Shown: piece by piece, positions 20,065 to 30,780 of the stretch | Position numbering within the stretch: position 1 is the first letter of the stretch | Layout: every line of letters starts with the position of its first letter | Assembly: GCA_018806915.1 (NCBI GenBank) | Contig: JAGKQI010000101.1 | Coordinates: 1,426,001 to 1,490,000 of the forward strand | Source: Phytophthora colocasiae | Lineage: Eukaryota > Oomycota > Peronosporomycetes > Peronosporales > Peronosporaceae | DNA: 64,000 bases | Direction of reading: 5' to 3' | Notes under the pieces: generated by a model | Seen by the model: the letters and a program-made list of their open reading frames with translations, nothing else | Databases searched by the model: none | Told to the model about the DNA's origin: nothing | Position numbers and translations under genes: made by a program

Positions 20065-22059
20065 TTAACGGGAGTGCGTGTTGCCTTGGCCACGCTTGCC
20101 CGAGTTCTGCCACTTCGCCAGTTTTGGTACCGATATCCGGTCGGCCTCGCCAGCACGTCCCATCTTGGCAGCCTTGCGCTGAGTGAGTCGGGTGGCACGC
20201 TTGGCAGTGGCCATGGCAGCCTCGTTACCGAAACCAGACTGGTCACGCGGCGTGACAAGCGACGCAGAGCGGTTCTTGGACTTGGAGCGCATCTGTGACT
20301 TTGCGCGGGCGCGAACACGGAAATCGGAGCTCTCGGAGGCATCCTCCATATCCACGTCCATGTCCTCACGTTCACGCTTGCGACCACGGCTTTCATCACC
20401 GGCCTTCCTCTTCGCGACAACAGCTTCAGCGTGCTTCATACGACTGGTGTCCACGCCAAGAGCCTCCAGTTCCTTCTTCGTCTCCGTCAGTGTGCGGAGC
20501 TTCGCACGCACCTTACGTGAAACAGTGGCGTGGTTCTTGTTCTTGTTCTGACGGTGCTCAGCCACAATGATAGCCTTCTTCTCCCGAATACGAGATAGCT
20601 TGTCCTGCTGCTCATCGTCCAGATCACTCATCTCCTCGTCTTCATCCATAGGAGCGTTGTTAGCCATAGCCTCGTCCTCTTCCTGTTCCAGAGCCTCAAG
20701 GCGCTTGAGAATCTCCGGGTCCACAAAGTCGGCAATGTTCTTGCCGTTCCAGATCTCAGGAATCGCGTCCTGGGTCCAGTCATCGTTGCGAAGCATGCCC
20801 TTGTAGTGCTCCTTGAAGTCGTACGAGTACACACCAGCCCCACCATTAGCATTCATCTTGTCCTTCAACAATGTACGGGGCACAACGCTGTTCGGGTTCT
20901 CACGGGCAGCAATGACACTGGCTGGAATAGTGATCTCGCGCTTCACATCGTCACGAGCCACAGGCATAGCGACACTTAGACGGTTGAGGACGTCCGCCAC
21001 CTTGTTACCCTTGACCTTCGAGTTCACACGGTGAGAAAGCAACTCATCACAAGCGTAATTCCTGACTTCCATGACGTTCTCCTCCGAGTGGTTCGACATG
21101 GTGAAGAACTTGGCCTTGGTCTCCTCCACAGCCGTGTTAATCATGTTCTGGTGGTTCTGCGACAAAGCTTCGAATCGCATCTGATCAATCTTGTTGCACA
21201 CGAGCACAAGCGGCTTGTTGGCGAAAAGCGGGCGGATGTTCTCAAACAGACTCAGTTGCTGCTCAATGGTGAAGCCGCACTGTTCCGAGATGTCCATGAA
21301 GAACAGAATCGACGCCTGCAAGTGAGCAAGCGCAGTAACTGCCTGCATTTCAATGGTGTTACGGTCTTCAAGAGAGTGGTCAAGGATACCAGGGGTATCA
21401 ATCACCTGCCAGCGCAGGTACTTGTAGTCCAGGTGACCCACGTACAGCGCCTTGGTCGTGAAAGCGTACGGCTGCACATCCACATCAGCACGGGTGACCT
21501 TGTTCATGAAACTGGACTTACCCACATTGGGGAAGCCCGTGACCAGCAATGTACGGGTGTTGGGATCAATAGAAGGAAGACGAGATAGATGCTTCCGCAC
21601 TTCTTCCAGGTACTCAAGCGACGCCTTCTGCTTCTTAAGGAGTGTGCACATACGACCGAGAGCTGCTCGCTTAAGCTGCTTGCATCGGTAAAGCGAGTCA
21701 CCGTACTTGATCATACGCACATAGTCCTTGGCAATGTTATCGATCAAAGCACGAGCCGTGTTGACCTGTCCAAGTGCTAACTTGTAGTGATCGCGATCGT
21801 ACAGGATGTTAATCAGATCAGCGTAGAACGGATGCAGGTCGTCAAGACGCGGGAAGTCGTCGATGATCTGGCTGAGCTTCTCCTGGCACGTCTGCTGCGT
21901 GAACTTGACCTTGCGCATGTAGAAGGCTCGGATGCGCGAGATGGCGTACGTTGGGTGGATGACTGTGGGCGTCTTGCGCTGCGTGCGCGTGAGCACGATG
22001 TCGATGAAGTCATTGGCCGTAGGCACCGTCTGGATCTTCTTAAAGTTGTAGACCACCAT
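20065..22059 (-). CDS. NOG1: Nucleolar GTP-binding protein 1 (NOG1/GTPBP4)
   Basis: 664-residue GTPase of 60S ribosomal subunit assembly in the nucleolus. The N-terminus MVVYNFKKIQTVPTANDFID and the helical N-terminal domain are diagnostic of NOG1. G1 is GFPNVGKSS (~175-183), the G3 DTPG is at 221-224 (QVIDTPGILD), G4 is VCNKID near 280, and the NOG1 region after the G domain contains the conserved YKGMLRNDDW block. The C-terminal ~170 residues are acidic then basic (KRKAGDESRGRKRERED...), as in eukaryotic NOG1. Single exon; full length; start ATG at 22059. Confidence 0.97.
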   Translation of the reverse strand: MVVYNFKKIQTVPTANDFIDIVLTRTQRKTPTVIHPTYAISRIRAFYMRKVKFTQQTCQEKLSQIIDDFPRLDDLHPFYADLINILYDRDHYKLALGQVNTARALIDNIAKDYVRMIKYGDSLYRCKQLKRAALGRMCTLLKKQKASLEYLEEVRKHLSRLPSIDPNTRTLLVTGFPNVGKSSFMNKVTRADVDVQPYAFTTKALYVGHLDYKYLRWQVIDTPGILDHSLEDRNTIEMQAVTALAHLQASILFFMDISEQCGFTIEQQLSLFENIRPLFANKPLVLVCNKIDQMRFEALSQNHQNMINTAVEETKAKFFTMSNHSEENVMEVRNYACDELLSHRVNSKVKGNKVADVLNRLSVAMPVARDDVKREITIPASVIAARENPNSVVPRTLLKDKMNANGGAGVYSYDFKEHYKGMLRNDDWTQDAIPEIWNGKNIADFVDPEILKRLEALEQEEDEAMANNAPMDEDEEMSDLDDEQQDKLSRIREKKAIIVAEHRQNKNKNHATVSRKVRAKLRTLTETKKELEALGVDTSRMKHAEAVVAKRKAGDESRGRKREREDMDVDMEDASESSDFRVRARAKSQMRSKSKNRSASLVTPRDQSGFGNEAAMATAKRATRLTQRKAAKMGRAGEADRISVPKLAKWQNSGKRGQGNTHSR

Positions 22060-22249
22060 ATTGACTAGGCCTGGAAGTGCTGCGAGGGCTACGACGTAAC
22101 GGAGAGCAGCGCTTGATCTGGGTCAAACAACGAGTGGAGGTTCCTTCCTAACTGTGTGCAATGGTGAAAGGCTGCGTTTGGTTGGCGCAGGACTAGTGTA
22201 CCATGGTGGTGGTACATTTTCAAATACATGGTGTGTACCACATGGATTA

Positions 22250-23420
22250 TTATTATTTTAACAATTGACTCTCTTCAATCCGCGTCTGTAGGAGAAAAAA
22301 AATATCAATTGGACCCGAAGCTTCCCAGACACAACGCGGCATTAGTGTGGTGTCGTTCGACTCTCGAAAAGTGCTATTCTCATTCAGTTTCCAGGCGGAG
22401 AAATGGTCGCGTACATCATCCGCATCGTGACACTTATTGCAAGTTCGCTGAATTTCTTTCACCTTAGACTCGTCTTCGACGGATTTGAAATCGCACCCGT
22501 TGCAGGACTATTAGCAAACCGGGTTGGCTTTACCCACCTGACGTTTCCAAAGACCAACGCAGAAGGGTTTTAACACTTCAATTTTCTTCTACACGCCGTC
22601 CAGTAGGGAGCGATCGATTTCAGAACCGTACGGGCTGCTACTGGATCGAGATTCATCCTACGTCATCAAAATGCATCGTGCAGTAGAATCCTTGGCATAG
22701 TTTGATGATGGGGTGCCATCCAAAACCTACATAAAACGGTTTAATCGAAAAAGTTTAATAGTGATTCTCACGGAGTAATTTCCATAAAGGAGTACCTGGC
22801 TGCTGATTTTTGTTCTACCACACCAAATTGCTTTTCGAACTTGTCCAGTATACCGATTTGCATCGGTCAAAGTCGATGTATCCTCGCATCCACACTTAGC
22901 ATTTCGCGCCATGTACCTGGGTAGTGAGGCCTTAGACAATCGCCTGGTGGTCATCTTCACGCAGGTTCTCAAGCGCAAGCACTGCAAGGACATCACGAAG
23001 AACCAGCGCGCTTTTCGTTGTTTGCTGAAGGCCTCCAAGTGTGTAAGCGTACGCTGTCATTGCCAACTCGGGTTTACGTCGAGATCAACTCTCTCTTCGA
23101 CGGTATCAACTTCGCATCCATGGGTGCATCAAACCCTCCTTTGAAACAGAGCCTTTAAATCGCACAAGGTATCCACCTGCCATACACGGCTTCTGCTCAC
23201 AAAATTGGCTTGCCTGCGTTAACTCTGCACGCTTTTTCCTTAGCATCGGCACCAAACTTTCACCACAAAACGTGAAAGTCCAATCTGCTGCCAAACTGCG
23301 CCGGTTAGCAGCTAAGTCATTGAGCTTCATGACATACATATTAAATGCATCTAGAGGTTTAGCACTCCGACACTGATGTCCGTTCTCCGACGAGTAGGGT
23401 AGCTTGCCTACAGCCGACAT
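22250..23420 (-). other. Degenerate transposon-derived sequence, no intact gene
   Basis: Between NOG1 and 23.4 kb the minus strand has short open pieces, for example CDFKSVEDESKVKEIQRTCNKCHDADD near 22500-22380, KLNDLAANRRSLAADW...CGESLVPMLRKKRAEL near 23330-23200, and a Leu-rich piece near 23050. They are separated by stops and frame changes. No family is identified. The Cys pairs suggest a decayed zinc-binding ORF from a mobile element. No plus-strand gene is supported. Confidence 0.35.
22772..22902 (+). repeat. Duplicated non-coding block, uninterrupted copy
   Basis: About 130 bp running from AATTTCCATAAAGGAGTACC to TCCTCGCATCCACACTTAGCAT. The same block recurs in direct orientation at 23473-23516 plus 24421-24510, where it is split by a 904-bp insertion. 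This copy therefore shows the pre-insertion structure. Confidence 0.88.
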
Positions 23421-23516
23421 CCGCAGATTTGATTTGATTAGATAGCCTGCAAACGTGCTACCCGTGAGAATCGAGGAATTTCCATAACGGAGTACCTAGC
23501 TACTGATTTTTGTTAA

Positions 23517-24420
23517 CCCCTCCAGCCCGGCTGATTTTGACCTTCTTACGCTGCATTATGCAGCACAGTTATACTAGGAATTTGTATAGAACGTCGCTTA
23601 AAGGGCTTGGGAAGTGTGCACACGCTCGGCGATGGACAGGACACTTCCCGCTTACGCTGCATGTTGCAGAACAAATTGTATCCAGATGCCCCATGCAAAG
23701 CTGCATAATGCTGCAGAAGGACCGTGCAGTGTTGCACAAAGACCATGTGCAATTGGCCAGAGACCAGTCGAATATCGAGAAACCAAACTCGATTTTTTAG
23801 AAAATGAGAAGGCATACAAAAAGCAAGTAAACCGGTACCGCAATCAGATGATTACCGCAAACAGGTGGAAACATGTTTGCGGTAATCATCTGATTGCGGT
23901 ACCGGTTTACTTGCTTTTGTCCTATATACTATTTTACAGCGTTACGTCGAGAAACAGCTGATCAAGGAGTCGGTTCTGCTGTCTTCTGCTGATGGTCCAC
24001 ATGCACCATACGAGCAATGCATAATGCAGCATAAGTTCGCTGCATAATACGACATAAAGTGACTAGCAAGGTAGACTATTCATTATTTTCCGAAGCTGTA
24101 TGTGTCCTCCGTTTTTTTTCTTGGTGTAGGCGTTTTCTCAGTTCTCAAATGAAACGGATAGTTGGCGGGCGCCACTGTTGCAACATTTACCTGTTCATGA
24201 GCATATCTATCCTGCTGAATAGCATATTTTTGAAAAATGAAAGACAGCGTTTATGTCTGGCAAATCGTGAGCTTTTTCGGTGCAAGATATTTGCCCATCA
24301 TTTTTGTATCTTGATTTCAGTATGCGTCGATTCGTGTGATTTTTTTTCACATACAAACATCATAATGCAGCTTAATAAAAAGGCCTAAGCTGCATTATGC
24401 AGCACTCCGGGTTGGAGGGG
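23517..24420. mobile_element. 904-bp piggyBac-like non-autonomous element (TTAA target)
   Basis: The element is bounded by TTAA at 23513-23516 and TTAA at 24421-24424, and by terminal inverted repeats CCCCTCCAGCCCGG (left) and CCCCTCCAACCCGG (right, reverse complement), 13 of 14 matching. TTAA duplication with C-rich ends is the signature of the piggyBac superfamily. It encodes no transposase. Inside are a perfect 45-bp-arm hairpin (23819-23918) and repeated CTGCATTATGCAG palindromes. The paralogous empty site near 22823 has TTCT where this copy has TTAA, and aligns base for base on both sides. Confidence 0.88.
23819..23918. repeat. Perfect 45-bp inverted repeat (hairpin, 10-nt loop)
   Basis: Arm 23819-23863 and arm 23874-23918 are exact reverse complements of 45 bases, separated by GGTGGAAACA. 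It sits inside the TTAA element, roughly central. A transcript through it would fold into a long perfect stem. Confidence 0.95.
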
Positions 24421-24582
24421 TTAAACTACACCAAATTGGTTTTCGAAGTTGTCCAGTATATCGGTTTGCATCGGTCAAATTCGAAGTATCCTCGCATCCA
24501 CACTTAGCATATCCTGTAAGTCCCCACCCCTTCAACTCAAAAAGAGAAACGTAATTACTTTTACTTCCTCACTCTCACTCCA

Positions 24583-25400
24583 ATGACCAAGAACGCAGAG
24601 AAGAAGCCGACGTTTGGTATGTCTCCTTTCGAACTAGAAGAGGAACGAACACCTTGGGAAAGCAGCTACCTCAGCCTACTCCGACCAAATACGCTGCTTG
24701 AGTCATCTGGCTCCGCTCATAAACTATTCGGCGTCGCGTATGACAATTACAGAAACATTGGCACCGAAACGTTTTAGATCACAGAAAGTGATTCAAACCA
24801 GGGTCAAATTGCTGGCAGAACAGTGTAGGTTTCAGATTCGCGTCCATAGTAGCTGTACCAGACAACTCAGGTAACGCCAAGTACGTCTGTAAGAAGCTAC
24901 ACGGCCAACAATACACGGACAAAGCTACGCCAGCTAGTGAACTCGTATGTCCGTTTTTCGTGAACGTATTTGGTCATGAGGGTGAATGGAAAATTACTCG
25001 CGCTAACTTTTGCCACAATCATCTCTTGAATGTCGGCTTTAGTAGTCGTCCGCCTATGGAAAGCTCACTTGAACGCCCTGAACGCGATTTGCGCAACGCA
25101 ACCCGACAGATCATCGCTAGTCGAACGAGAGATGCTACCGACTTACAACGGCAGTACTAGTGGCATGACATCTGCTTCAATCCAGGCTTTTCTGATGACA
25201 AAGGGAATTCGCTTATCACCCAGTCAAATTTCGCGATTAAAACAAGACATTGACGATAAACTTCGCGGAGACAGACTGGAAAGTTTCCAGAAATTGGAGG
25301 CTTATCTGGAGCGTTTAGCCAGCGAGAACCCTGGTTGTTCGAAAAAGAACTCAACGGGGTTTTCAAGCGAGCATGCCTCTTCACAAACCTCGGCATTCAC
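24583..25400 (+). pseudogene. MULE transposase N-terminal fragment
   Basis: The open segment ending at 25160 reads KYVCKKLHGQQY...CPFFVNVFGHEGEWKIT and then FCHNHLLNVGF. This is a Cys/His (C...C...HxH) zinc-binding layout like the FLYWCH/FAR1-type N-terminal domain of Mutator-like transposases. After a frame change near 25110-25150 it continues as PTYNGSTSGMTSASIQAF, then ISRLKQDIDDKLRGD, and FQKLEAYLERLASENPG, the helical region that precedes the DDE core in oomycete MULEs. The DDE domain is missing and the sequence runs into another element's remains. The small ORF at 24583-24777 upstream may or may not belong. Confidence 0.55.
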
Positions 25401-25440
25401 ATGGCTACGTGCGCCAAAAAAACCTTCCATCAGTTGCCAG

Positions 25441-26100
25441 CTGGCTTTTAACGCTCTGACAGACGGCAACCATGCAAACAAGCGATGGAGCACTAATGAG
25501 GTGCTGCTGCTGCTGATCGGCTACCTCGCAGGTCACTTCAAAGTCTACACCACTGGTGTCAAGGAACGTTCTTATTAGAGCGCTCGTGTGTATTTGGATC
25601 AAAACCATTACAGCAAGACAAAAAAAGCGGTGCAAGACTAAGTTATCCGACTTGGAGTCAAGTTACAAGGAGTACAACATAAAATTTTCGCAGTCGGGCT
25701 TCGGCATCAAGGACTCGGACCCACCCAGCATCAAAGGCGAGTCTTAATCGGTTTATTTAATATCTGAGAGTTCTACAACTTACATCTTTGCGTTGCTACT
25801 AACCAAAGCTTTTTAAGAAGAAGTGCCCTTCTACGAGCTCGATGACATCTTTGGCTTGCGGCACAATTACCACCCCACCAGTATTGATGGAGCCTAGCCG
25901 TGTGCTCCTTGGTGTTGCAGTTTCACAGGTGGCTACGCCAAGTAGTAATAGCGTATCATCTGAGCCCGATAACGGCTCAAACAGCGAGGAAAGAAATGCA
26001 ACTAGCTGTACACCGAGCTACACAGCAACAAGTACAGGCAGTAGTACTGCAACGAGTACAGCGAGCAGCACGGCAACGGCTGAGCAAAGGATGCTACGTA
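25441..26100 (+). pseudogene. Myb/SANT-like DNA-binding domain gene remnant
   Basis: The frames in order read NKRWSTNEVLLLLIGYL, VYTTGVKERSY (stop), YLDQNHYSKTKKAVQD, then, one frame over, KLSDLESSYKEYNIKF and SGFGIKDSDPP. After a gap FYELDDIFGLRHNYHPTSIDG appears near 25829-25888. The pattern W-T-x-E-V...Y-L-x-L-E-x-x-Y-K-x-Y and the terminal FYELD(D)IFG are typical of Myb/SANT-like proteins spread with Harbinger-type or related elements in plants, fungi and oomycetes. A stop codon and frame changes show it is dead. Confidence 0.5.
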
Positions 26101-26220
26101 AATGAGTGTATACCGCAGCAAGTGCCAGTAGTTTGCACGACACACGACGTTGAGAGACAAAAGCTGGTTCTTCGATTTCTTCCTCAGAATCTTCTTCGTC
26201 ACTCGAGTCTTATAAGGTAG

Positions 26221-26822
26221 CATACAGCGTCGGAGCTGTAAGCAGAAGCTCCCAGTGAGCTCTTGACCCCTGCCTTGCCATGCTGTTGACTTTGGTGGAC
26301 GAAAACTCTCTCTCCGATACCCTACACCGCTTAATTATCATTGGTAGAAACCTTATCTTACAGCAAAGGAAAACTGCAGATGTTTCTCACGGTTTGCAAG
26401 TTAACAGTGAGAACCACTATTAGTGACCTCTATTAGACCCTTTTTACCATGAGGGGTAGGGCTAGCCCCTCGCTGCAACCAGCCATAGTAAATTCAAAAT
26501 TACGTTTTAACACGTTGCAATTTCAGGGGAGGTAGATAAAGCATTAAACTATCACCAAACTTATTGCTTGGTCCGCACACGTTTTGGTCGGACCAAACAA
26601 TTCAGTTTAATGCAAGGGTGATGGGCAGTTTAATGACTAGATTAAAGCAGTCTAGATCAGGGAATTAAACCATTTTATGTAGGTTTTGGGAGACAAACAG
26701 TCGCATATTTAAACTTAACGATAATTGACAAGAGGACACAAACAATAACTAACGTCCTCCAAGCCACCCACCACAGTCATTAGGTAGACCCATCCAGCAC
26801 AGCCAACAATAACCGCAAAAAA
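26221..26822. other. Intergenic, possible 5' end of the hAT element
   Basis: About 600 bp with no gene. It contains the short palindromic stretch GAGGGGTAGGGCTAGCCCCTC at 26451-26471 and repeated ATTAAAC/GTTTAAT words. I could not define a terminal inverted repeat for the adjacent hAT copy. Confidence 0.4.
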
Positions 26823-28395
26823 ATGGATCAGAATCGGTTTACTTGCTTCACTGAACATTTTCCTTCACGCGTCCGTCTATCTACTGTCCACTGTGGTCCT
26901 CACGAGCAGGCAGATCTGCAACATGTTGTTTACAGAGGTACACAAGTGCACCTCCTGCGAGAAGCAGTACAAGAAAGGAAACGGCTACACAAATCTGCTA
27001 AACCACCCCATACACAACCACGATAACTATGAGCACAACACTCAGGGAGCTGCCTGTCGCCAAAACCCGCTTCATCTGCACCTAATCAGCTCCAGAACGA
27101 CGGACCTATATCGCTTGATTGAGTTGGTTGTCTGTGACCGCCTATCTTTGGCGTTCGTAGAACCCCGGTTCACGCGCCATAAGACCTCACTATTCTTGGT
27201 CTCTGAGGACACGTTATCTCGCTACATGACCTTACTGCCCGATTTACCCGAGGTCCGTGTGGCCAGCGAACCGCTGGACTCGTTTGGACTTGTTTTGGAC
27301 GGCTGGACGAGCAGTAGCCGCCACTACCTTGTCATCTTTGCCGTGTTCGACGGCTCGATAGATGATATCGGCCGGGGTGGCGAGGCCGACTACTACGACG
27401 ACTTGGATTAGTTGTCACGGCGCTTCATACTGCCGTTTTCGCTATTTGAGGACGAGGAAGATCTCAGCGCACAAAGCCAGTTTGACCTAATCGCTGGCAC
27501 TTGTCGCGCTACTACAAGCTGTGGAGCACTGTCAAGTTCATGGTGGATGGCGACTGCTCTGTGAACCATTACATTGGCAGAAAGGAGGAGGCTATCCCAG
27601 TCATCGGATGTGCAAGTCACAGATTCAGTTTGACCGTCAAATACTTCCCCAAAACAGAGGAAGCGCTGATTACCAAGCTCCAAGATCTGATGACCAAGCT
27701 GCGTATACTGAAGGGGCGAGCTGTTCTTCGCTGAGTTTCCCAGCTTGCGCCTCTACTACGGAACGACACCAGGTGGTCAAGTACGTACGAGGTGGTGGCA
27801 CGCTACTTCGTCCTACAAACCTGTATTATTCAGCTGGGACTCGAACTGCAGGTAGATCATGAGATCCACGCTCTTCTCCTGGGTCGAGCTGAGCACGAGC
27901 GTTGCAAGGCGCTGGTGAGGCACCTCGAGAAGTTTGAAGGGGTTACTAAGGAACTACAGTGGACAAGCCTAACTCTATCTACTGTGCGCCGTCGTTTTGA
28001 CCAGGTTGTTAAGGAATATACACACTGAAGACTCGACTGGAACCAACGGCACCTTTTGTCAACAACTCTCATTTAGAACAAGGGCTTGTAAGCTCCAGCG
28101 CGGAGGCGCTGTTGGCTGCCGAGAAGTCGGTGTGTGTGCCCAATTTAAGTTGGTTTCCCTTGAAATAGCGCCGGCGCGAGAGGACATAAGTAACTCTATT
28201 ATCAAGGCCGCGTTCAAGAAGCGAAGGGTGGCAAAACGCTCGAAGTACGTTGACGTTTCGTACATCCCGCCAACATCCAACGAGTGCGAGCGCTTCTTCT
28301 CGGCAACGAAACTGGTGCTGTCCGACCTAAGAAAGTGCCTTTCTCCAAACAAGCTAGAGATGCTGATGTTGCTGCAGTACAACCGCAAGATATGA
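26823..28395 (+). pseudogene. hAT-family transposase, broken
   Basis: A likely start ATG at 26823 (MDQNRFTCFTEHF) is followed by a frame change to a BED-like zinc finger, HKCTSCEKQYKKGNGYTNLLNHPIHNH (about 26942-27022). Next comes a transposase core segment FGLVLDGWTSSSRHYLVIFAVFDG (27283-27354), ending in a stop at 27411. Later pieces are KFMVDGDCSVNHYIG and IPVIGCASHRFSLTV, and the C-terminal hAT dimerisation signature YIPPTSNECERFFSATKLVL...LSPNKLEMLMLLQYNRK (28260-28392). At least three frame changes and internal stops separate these. The order is normal for hAT elements, so this is one decayed gene rather than several fragments. Confidence 0.8.
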
Positions 28396-28674
28396 GACGT
28401 GCACATGGTTGAGGAGCTACGAGAATTGGTAGGAATAATGCGAAATAATTCAATTAATAATTGTTGACTTGTTGATTGATGCATTAATCTCAGGATTTCA
28501 TTCTTGGATGCCCTGCTTGGTAGGAACATCCCGTCCATCACTTAGTTGTTAAAGTCCATGTATTTACGTTAGAAACTAACTCTACATCTCGGAATTCGCT
28601 GTGGTCTTGTAATTCCAAGGCAACTTCCTATAACTATGTTAACTAGATCGTCTGCGACTTAGGCTGGGAATACC

Positions 28675-28723
28675 AAAAAAGCGTAAAAGCCAAAGTCGTC
28701 TTCTTTGGCTTTTACACTTTTTT
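28675..28723. repeat. A-tract/T-tract hairpin
   Basis: GTAAAAGCCAAAG (28683-28695) and its exact complement (28703-28715) flank TCGTCTT. Outside the arms are A6 and T7 runs that extend the stem with one mismatch. It may be the end of a small element or a transcript-end structure for the hAT copy. Confidence 0.7.
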
Positions 28724-28853
28724 TCTGCTTGGTGGATCCCGGAAATATATCTATCGCCATGAACTTTAAACGTCAACAATACCCTGTACGTTAAAGAGCT
28801 GGATAATGTTTCCTACAATAAAATCCTTTGGGCCCCCTGGTGGTCCACTGGTC

Positions 28854-28988
28854 GAAGAAATAATGATTAGCATTCAAAATTCAATATCCTATTCAAACAA
28901 ATCACAATCACAATCAAACCTTCAGAATTCAATAGCCAAGCCAAGTAGTAGCAACCAGGAAATAACCACTTAATCAACTTCAATTTCT
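28854..28988 (+). repeat. Dispersed ~125-bp repeat, copy 1
   Basis: The segment from GAAGAAATAATGATTAGCATTC through CACAATCACAATCAAACC to TTAATCAACTTCAATTTC is repeated, inverted and slightly diverged, at 60360-60478. A CTACAATAAAATCCTTT word occurs just before it (28812) and just after it (28996). Confidence 0.85.
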
Positions 28989-29539
28989 TCTTTTCTACAA
29001 TAAAATCCTTTAAATTCAGCCGGCATTTGAATAGCTATGAGTAAACCATCAAATGCATTAGGAAACTTGACCACTTCTAAAAGAATCCTCACAAAAATAC
29101 TGTCAATTCACCAACGGCTTAACAGTACAGATTCATTCATTCCCATCGATGCGGAGGTAGCCCGATAGCTAGCAGAAGATGCTAAGAAATACAGTACGCG
29201 AGCTACTCGGGGTGCGCAGTTTGAAGAAAACGAAGTATTTCACCAGACGCAGCGTTTATTATCTCAGCAACCAGAGATCGAATGAAGGCAAAAGAGAAGC
29301 AACGTTGTAAACCTGGCGATCTCCTCGTTGATTCACCCCTCTAATTACAACTAATCCAGTTGAGTTTCGCATTTTGGTATTTTACGGGATGAGAGAGAAT
29401 GATTTATCATACATATATAAGAACGTTGCTATCTACGCCCGGGAGACGCTCCTGCACGAAATCAATGTTGTTACAGCAGGCCTGCAGGGATGGATGTCCC
29501 ATCCATCCCTCCATAATTTGCTGTATGTAAGGTTGTTGT
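28989..29539. other. Gene-poor A/T-rich stretch
   Basis: No supported gene. A short readable piece near 29110-29290 (LAEDAKKYSTRATRGAQFEENEV) has a stop just upstream and is too short to assign. GGATGGATGTCCCATCCATCC at 29489-29509 is a perfect 10-bp palindrome around one base. Confidence 0.4.
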
Positions 29540-30188
29540 CAAGGTGATATTTCCGTCGTGGTCGGTGATCATGTCGTCCAATTCGCAAAACCAGTACGGT
29601 GACCAATTTGTACAGGTCGTCATTAGCCGCGAAACCATCTTGCGTTTGATTCAGTCGATACGCGTGCAGTCTAAGCAGGGATGCCGCATGTGTCAGCACC
29701 GGTATCGTTTGCTGCTTCACAGCTTGTGTATCGTAAACGTATTTCTAACGGCGTTGTCTATCAACCAAGAAATTTTGTCTTGTAGTATTTTCGTGCTCGA
29801 CACCCTCTCCCAACCTTGGATAGCTGGTCAAATTTTGAAGGCACGATCTCCATTCTCGGCTTGCTGCAAGTTATGGTTGAACTGGATGTAGCAGATATCT
29901 TGGAACCTATCTTGACTCAGAAATTGTTTACGTACCCTAAGATACAGCAACTTCCACGTTCATTATCCAAAGAGACCGATGACTCGGACAAGTCCATGTG
30001 GTTGGATTGGGCCTTTACGCAACAATTTCGCATTGTCAATTATCAACTCAACCGTCAACGGTGTTATTTGACATCGCTTTAAAGCTCGGGATTGCATACC
30101 TTCCGTGAATTCGTTGATGCTATCCAGTCGAAACTTGCTGGTCTTAGCAGCGATTCGTCACCGCAGTTCTTTGGGCAACAAAAGTAGA
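29540..30188 (+). pseudogene. Unidentified degenerate coding sequence
   Basis: Three overlapping plus-strand pieces read as if from one ancestral ORF: MSSNSQNQYGDQFVQVVISRE to CCKLWLNWM (ends 29891), LDSWSNFEGTISILGLLQVMVELDVADILEPIL to CYLTSL (ends 30082), then, after a stop, FREFVDAIQSKLAGLSSDSS (to about 30188). Residue usage is protein-like, but there are frame changes and I do not recognise the family. It is most likely a TE-derived remnant. Confidence 0.35.
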
Positions 30189-30780
30189 ACATAGCAAGTA
30201 AACTTTCGGCATATACTAGAACAGTTCTCGCTGGGATTGTATGGCCGTCGAATAAATGTGTGGGGTCATGCAGAACTTCTCAAGAACGATGCTCATCGTA
30301 TGTGTTCCACTCATCTTGTTGAGAAACTGATACTTGTTGGTTGTCATGTTCTTCACAACGCTTAGCCTGAAGAATGGTGTTGACTGTGATGTTCCTGGTA
30401 ATGTTTTCGGGATAAATGTGACTGAGAAATCAATTTACCGCGTTACAGTATACTAATTTTGTTTCGAATTTCGAACGCGCGGTCACAGTTTAACAAGTTG
30501 ACTCGCTACTGATAGTACTGTACTATTGGTACAGAATTTATACAACACTGTTTGACGAAGCTACGTGTATATCTGGTTAACGTTCAGACTTTACTTAAAT
30601 GTTAAGCATCTACACGTTTTTCTTTAACTATCCTCCGATACAGCATCAACGGTTCAACAGTAATTATGAATATAACGGATGAAAGGATGTAAATGTTAGT
30701 GATGCGCACACACCCGCATATTCGGCTATGGTGACTACGTTTGATACTTGTCGGGGGTGGCAGCAATGCACACATGGACG
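30189..30780. other. Intergenic, nothing recognised
   Basis: About 590 bp of A/T-rich sequence without a supported gene, before the 3' end of the minus-strand gene at 30781. Confidence 0.5.

Larger units (their letters stand above)
23473..24510 (+). repeat. Duplicated non-coding block, copy split by an insertion
   Basis: The left part 23473-23516 (GAATTTCCATAACGGAGTACC...TTTTTGTTAA) and right part 24421-24510 (TTAAACTACACCAAATTGG...CACTTAGCAT) together align without gap to 22772-22902 once the insertion and one TTAA are removed. Confidence 0.88.

Noticed and set aside
28675..28723. Rho-independent-type terminator
   Set aside because: The genome is eukaryotic; a stem plus T-run here more likely marks an element end.
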